The notes under the pieces are model-generated. The model was not told where the DNA came from. It did no database searches and saw only the letters and a program-made list of their open reading frames with translations. From positions 1 to 8,458 of the forward strand of contig NZCU01000040.1 of NCBI GenBank assembly GCA_002688395.1: a DNA stretch of 8,458 bases, written 5' to 3'. The position numbers and the translations under genes were made by a program. Source of the stretch: Nanobdellota archaeon. Lineage in GTDB: Archaea; Nanobdellota; Nanobdellia; SCGC-AAA011-G17; ARS1403. This document shows positions 4,697 to 8,458 of the stretch, in pieces (the first letter of the stretch is position 1; each line of letters opens with the position of its first letter).

Positions 4697-7312
4697 ATGG
4701 CAGAAGAATATGTTTCAAAAGTTGTAGATAAAATAGAATTTGGTTTTCTTAGTCCGATGGATATTAGGAAAATGGCTACTGTTAAAATTGTAACACCTGA
4801 GTTGTATGATAAAGAAGGATATCCAGTAGATGGAGGATTGATGGATATTAGATTAGGAGTTATTGATCCTGGGTTAAGATGTAAGACTTGTGGAGGAAAA
4901 TTAAAAGAATGTTTAGGACATTTTGGTTATATTGAATTAGCAAGGCCTGTTATCCACTTAAAAGGTATAAATATTTTATTAGCATTTTTAAGAAGTACAT
5001 GTAGAGAATGTAATAAATTATTATTAGATGATGAAGCAAGAGAGAAATTTGTTAAGAAAGTAGATACATTAGAGCAAGAAAAAGGAATGAATGCTAAGAG
5101 AAAAGAGATAAATTTGTTAGTTAACAAATTAAAAAATGTTAGAAAGTGTCCCCATTGTAAAGCTAAACAATTTAAGATTAATTTAGAGAAACCAACTACT
5201 ATTATTGAAAATGATAAAAGGATTTTTCCAATTGAAATTAAAGATAGATTAGAAAGAGTAAATGACGAAGATGTAAGTTTATTAGGATTAAATCCTGAAA
5301 AGTGTAAACCGGAATGGATGGTGCTTTCTTTACTTGCGATACCTCCTGTGACAATAAGACCAAGTATTACTTTAGAAACTGGTGAGAGATCAGAAGATGA
5401 TTTAACACATAAATTAGGAGATATTGTAAGAATTAATCAAAGATTATTTGAGAATATTAATGCAGGAGCTCCTGAGATTATTGTAGAGGATTTATGGGAT
5501 TTATTACAATACCATGTTACTACATTCTTTGATAATAATACTGCTGCTGTCCCACCAGCTAGACATAGAAGTGGGGAACCGCTTAAAACTATAACTGAGA
5601 GAATTAAAAGTAAAGAAGGAAGATTTAGACATAATTTAACTGGTAAGAGAGTTAATTATTCTGCTAGAACACTTGTAAGTCCTGACCCAATGATTTCTTT
5701 GAATGAAGTTGGTGTGCCTTTAGAAGTGGCTATGGAATTATCTGTACCTGAAAGAGTTACTGAATGGAATATAGAAAGATTAAAGGAATTTGTTAAAAGA
5801 GGTCCTGAAATTTATCCTGGCGCTAATTATGTTTTAAGACCTGATGGTAAAAAGAAAAAAATTACTGAAGAAACTAAAGAACAATTATTAGAGGAGTTAC
5901 AACCTGGATTTATGATAGAGAGACATTTAATGGATGGTGATTTATCTGTGTTTAATAGACAACCTAGCTTACATAGAATGAGTATTATGAGTCATAAAGT
6001 AAAGATATTACCTGGAAGAAGTTTTAGATTGAATCCAAGTGTTTGTACACCATATAACGCTGATTTTGATGGGGATGAGATGAACTTACATATTCCTCAA
6101 ACTGAAGAAGCTATTGCTGAAGCTGAAATTTTAATGGAAGTACAGACACAGATTATTACTCCTAAGAATGGATTGAATATTATTGCTTCTATTCAAGATG
6201 CTATTACTGGAAATTATGTGCTTACTAAAAATGTTACTATGTCAAGAGAAGAAGCTGTTGGATTATTATTAAGTATTGGTGTTGAGGATGTGAGTAGAGT
6301 ACCTAAAACTAAAACTGTTACAGGAAAAGAATTATTTGGGGCTTTGTTACCTGAAGATTTTGACTTTATTAGTTATCATCAAGATTGTGAGAAGTGTATG
6401 AAAGGTGGGAAAGATAAATGTGCTGATGACCTTTGTATTTTTATTAAAAATGGGCATTTGTTAAGTGGAGTTATTAATAAAAGTTATATTGGAGAAGGGA
6501 GTGGACATATATTAAGGACTCTTTATGCTCAATACGGCCCTGAAAAAGCTATTAAGATATTAGGAAATATTTCTATGTTAGGAATTAGGTATTTATTAGA
6601 TACTGGATTTTCTACTGGTGTTGTTGACACTGATTTAAGTGAGAGTGTTATGGAAGAGATTAAAAAAATAATTGATGATGCTGAAAAAAAAGTAACTTCT
6701 CTTATAGAAGAATATGATGCTGGAAAATTAGAAGCGTTTCCGAGTAAAACTTTAAAAGAAACATTAGAGCTTAAGATTTTAGAAGTTTTAAATAAGACAA
6801 GAAATAAAGCTGGGGATGTTGTTTTAGAAAATAGTGATGAAGATAATCCCACTATGATCATGGCAAATTCTGGAGCTAGAGGAAATCCTATGAATTTAGC
6901 TCAAATTGCTGCTTTGGTAGGACAACAAGCTTTGAGAGGAGAGAGAGTAAATAAAGGATATGCTAATAGAACTTTGAGTATTTTTAAACAAGGAGATTTA
7001 ACTGCTAGCCCACATGGATTTATTAGAAATGGATATAAACATGGACTTAATCCTGCTGAGTTTTTCTTTCATGCAATGACTGGTAGAGATAGTTTAATGG
7101 ATACAGCTTTGAGAACTCCTAAATCTGGATATTTATATAGAAGATTAGCTAATGCTTTACAAGATATTAAGATTGAATATGATGGTACTGTTAGAAGCTC
7201 TGACCAATCTATTGTACAATTTTCTTATGGTGATGATGGGTTAGATATTTCAAGAACTGAAGGTGGAAGTATTAATGTTAAAAGAATTGTGAGGAACATT
7301 TGCGACAAATGA
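4697..7312 (+). CDS. rpoA1: RNA polymerase subunit A' (Rpo1 N-terminal part, catalytic)
   Basis: An 871-aa catalytic subunit, close to the usual A' length. Seen in order: clamp-core zinc site C62-x2-C65-x6-C72-x2-H75 within 'CGGKLKECLGHFGYIEL'; a second zinc site C102/C105 with C151/C154; 'FRHNLTGKRVNYSARTLVSPDP' (310-331, switch region); 'FNRQPSLHRMS' (419-429); and the absolutely conserved metal-A loop 'NADFDGDEMN' (454-463, Asp 456/458/460). A Cys4 cluster (C564, C567, C575, C580) precedes 'IKNGHLLSGVI' in the pore region. 'SGARGNPMNLAQIA' is at 725-738 and the bridge helix spans about 784-822. In the bridge helix, T795 replaces a hinge glycine and P808 lies in the C-terminal part. No visible ribosome-binding site precedes the ATG, which is 1 nt after the rpoB' stop. 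Confidence 0.97.
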   Translation: MAEEYVSKVVDKIEFGFLSPMDIRKMATVKIVTPELYDKEGYPVDGGLMDIRLGVIDPGLRCKTCGGKLKECLGHFGYIELARPVIHLKGINILLAFLRSTCRECNKLLLDDEAREKFVKKVDTLEQEKGMNAKRKEINLLVNKLKNVRKCPHCKAKQFKINLEKPTTIIENDKRIFPIEIKDRLERVNDEDVSLLGLNPEKCKPEWMVLSLLAIPPVTIRPSITLETGERSEDDLTHKLGDIVRINQRLFENINAGAPEIIVEDLWDLLQYHVTTFFDNNTAAVPPARHRSGEPLKTITERIKSKEGRFRHNLTGKRVNYSARTLVSPDPMISLNEVGVPLEVAMELSVPERVTEWNIERLKEFVKRGPEIYPGANYVLRPDGKKKKITEETKEQLLEELQPGFMIERHLMDGDLSVFNRQPSLHRMSIMSHKVKILPGRSFRLNPSVCTPYNADFDGDEMNLHIPQTEEAIAEAEILMEVQTQIITPKNGLNIIASIQDAITGNYVLTKNVTMSREEAVGLLLSIGVEDVSRVPKTKTVTGKELFGALLPEDFDFISYHQDCEKCMKGGKDKCADDLCIFIKNGHLLSGVINKSYIGEGSGHILRTLYAQYGPEKAIKILGNISMLGIRYLLDTGFSTGVVDTDLSESVMEEIKKIIDDAEKKVTSLIEEYDAGKLEAFPSKTLKETLELKILEVLNKTRNKAGDVVLENSDEDNPTMIMANSGARGNPMNLAQIAALVGQQALRGERVNKGYANRTLSIFKQGDLTASPHGFIRNGYKHGLNPAEFFFHAMTGRDSLMDTALRTPKSGYLYRRLANALQDIKIEYDGTVRSSDQSIVQFSYGDDGLDISRTEGGSINVKRIVRNICDK

Positions 7313-8458
7313 GCGACTTAATTGATGAATATAAGGATTTTTTACCACCTCCTATAATTAGTGAGATTAGGGAAGAAGTTGGTAAGAGGAAATTATCTAG
7401 TGTACAATTAAAAGAAGTTTTAGAGAGCATTAAAAAAGAATATGAAACTGCATTAATTGATCCTGGAGAAGCTATAGGAATCATAACTGCTGAGAGTTTT
7501 GGTGAGCCAAGTACGCAAATGACATTAAATGTTAAACATTTCGCTGGAGTTGCAGAGATGAATGTTACTTTGGGGTTGCCAAGATTAATTGAGATCTTTG
7601 ATGCTACTAAAAATCCTAGTACTCCTGCTATGGAAGTTTATTTGAAAAAAGAAGCTAGTAAAGATGCTAAAGTTGTTAGAAAAATTGCTTACAAATTAAA
7701 AGAAACTGTGTTAGGAGATATTGTAACTGAATTTTTAATTGATATTACTAAATTAAGTGTTAAAGTAATCTTAGATAAAGAAAAATTAAGAAATTTAGGT
7801 ATGAGTGAAGCTGCTTTAATTTCTGTTTTAAGCTCAAGTAAAGAATTAAAAAATACACAAATAAGAATTAATAAAAGTGAGATTACTATTAAAGGAAAGG
7901 ATTTAGCTTTAAATGAGATTTATACTTTAAAGGAGAAAGCTAAAGATACTTTTATATCGGGAGTTAAAGGTGTTACTCATGTATTGCCTGTTAAGAGAGG
8001 GGGAGAATTTGTTATTTTAACTGCTGGAAGTAACTTAAAAGATGTATTTGCTATTAAGGAAGTTGATGATAGTAGAGTTATGACTAATGATATCCATGAG
8101 GTTAATAAAGTTCTTGGAATTGAAGCAGCAAGACAAGCAATAATTAATGAATCTTTAAAAGTTATTAATAATCAAGGGTTAGATGTTGATATTAGACACA
8201 TTATGTTAATTGCAGATGCTATGACTTCACATGGAATTATTAGAGGAATTACTAGAACTGGGTTAACTGGAGAGAAAGAAAGTGTATTTGCTAGGGCTAG
8301 TTTTGAAACTCCTATTAAACATTTAATAAATGCAGCAATGATTGGAGAGAAAGATAGACTTAATTCTGTTATCGAAAATGTTATATTAAATCAACCTGTT
8401 CCTTTAGGTACTGGGTTGCCGGATTTAATAGTTACTGTTAATGAGGATGAAAAGAAGA
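7309..8458 (+). CDS. rpoA2: RNA polymerase subunit A'' (Rpo1 C-terminal part), cut by the window edge
   Basis: 383 codons are read without a stop to the right edge. The product is the C-terminal part of the beta'/RPB1-type subunit: rest of the funnel, trigger loop, jaw and clamp. The ATG overlaps the A' stop as ATGA (4 nt). Seen: 'GEAIGIITAESFGEPSTQMT' (53-72), trigger loop start 'LNVKHFAGVAEMN' (73-85) with N74 and H77 matching RPB1 N1082 and H1085, 'VTLGLPRLIEIFDATKNPST' (86-105), the jaw region, then 'DIRHIMLIADAMTSHGIIRG' (294-313), 'FARASFETPIKHLINAA' (327-343) and 'NVILNQPVPLGTG' (357-369). Archaeal A'' is usually about 390 aa and ends soon after the PLGTG motif, so only a short tail should be missing. 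Odd: V75-K76 where Thr-Phe is usual, and E62 where the AAQS glutamine is usual. Confidence 0.96.
   Translation, partial: MSDLIDEYKDFLPPPIISEIREEVGKRKLSSVQLKEVLESIKKEYETALIDPGEAIGIITAESFGEPSTQMTLNVKHFAGVAEMNVTLGLPRLIEIFDATKNPSTPAMEVYLKKEASKDAKVVRKIAYKLKETVLGDIVTEFLIDITKLSVKVILDKEKLRNLGMSEAALISVLSSSKELKNTQIRINKSEITIKGKDLALNEIYTLKEKAKDTFISGVKGVTHVLPVKRGGEFVILTAGSNLKDVFAIKEVDDSRVMTNDIHEVNKVLGIEAARQAIINESLKVINNQGLDVDIRHIMLIADAMTSHGIIRGITRTGLTGEKESVFARASFETPIKHLINAAMIGEKDRLNSVIENVILNQPVPLGTGLPDLIVTVNEDEKK

Noticed and set aside
6529..6861. Minus-strand ORF of 110 aa within rpoA'
   Set aside because: It is antisense to the conserved A' pore and funnel coding region; composition is what reversed AT-rich coding sequence gives.
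7278..7484. Minus-strand ORF across the rpoA'/rpoA'' junction, and the shorter one at 4927-5127
   Set aside because: Both lie opposite well-conserved polymerase codons and have no promoter or family signal.
1413..8458. Intein or intron insertion in the polymerase genes
   Set aside because: The catalytic motifs follow each other at normal spacing and each subunit has about the normal length; no intein block motifs are seen.
8380..8458. Truncated rpoA'' pseudogene
   Set aside because: The frame is open and conserved up to the last base; it is cut only by the window edge.

Overview
The window looks like a piece of an AT-rich archaeal chromosome. It carries an RNA polymerase operon in the archaeal order rpoH - rpoB'' - rpoB' - rpoA' - rpoA''. 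Both large subunits are split into two genes, TATA-box promoters sit about 25-30 bp before several predicted transcript starts, and a tRNA gene has an intron with an archaeal bulge-helix-bulge (BHB) splice signal. The strong A/T codon bias, the unusual intron position and the B' segment 'PYANFDAASK' in place of the usual 'HNQSPRN' type suggest a DPANN lineage (perhaps Woesearchaeota/Pacearchaeota-like). That placement is an impression from memory, not a computed result.

Layout: positions 27-131 hold tRNA-Asp(GUC), whose 5' acceptor strand is interrupted by a 30-nt intron; it is preceded by an imperfect tandem copy of its own 5' exon and followed by an oligo-T terminator. A 51-codon charged ORF on the minus strand (155-310) and a predicted lipoprotein gene on the plus strand (397-927) diverge from a shared intergenic region with a TATA box for each, both placed for leaderless or nearly leaderless transcripts. 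tRNA-Lys(UUU) follows at 969-1043. From about 1062 a BRE/TATA element begins the polymerase operon, with a predicted leader of about 85 nt before rpoH.

The five polymerase genes are packed tightly: overlaps of 8, 8 and 4 nt and one gap of 1 nt, which fits a single polycistronic mRNA and translational coupling. Together they encode the catalytic core (B''+B' = beta equivalent, A'+A'' = beta' equivalent) and the jaw-associated subunit H. rpoA'' runs off the right edge, very near its expected end.

I see no defence island, CRISPR array, transposon or unknown multi-gene system. The most interesting points are (1) the acceptor-stem tRNA intron with a duplicated 5' exon, and (2) a set of non-consensus residues in three mobile or substrate-contacting parts of the polymerase active centre: bridge helix, trigger loop and the NTP-contacting arginine of B'. 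Other points are a Cys4 cluster in A', a short-ORF-bearing leader before rpoH, and a small GC-rich codon island in rpoB''.
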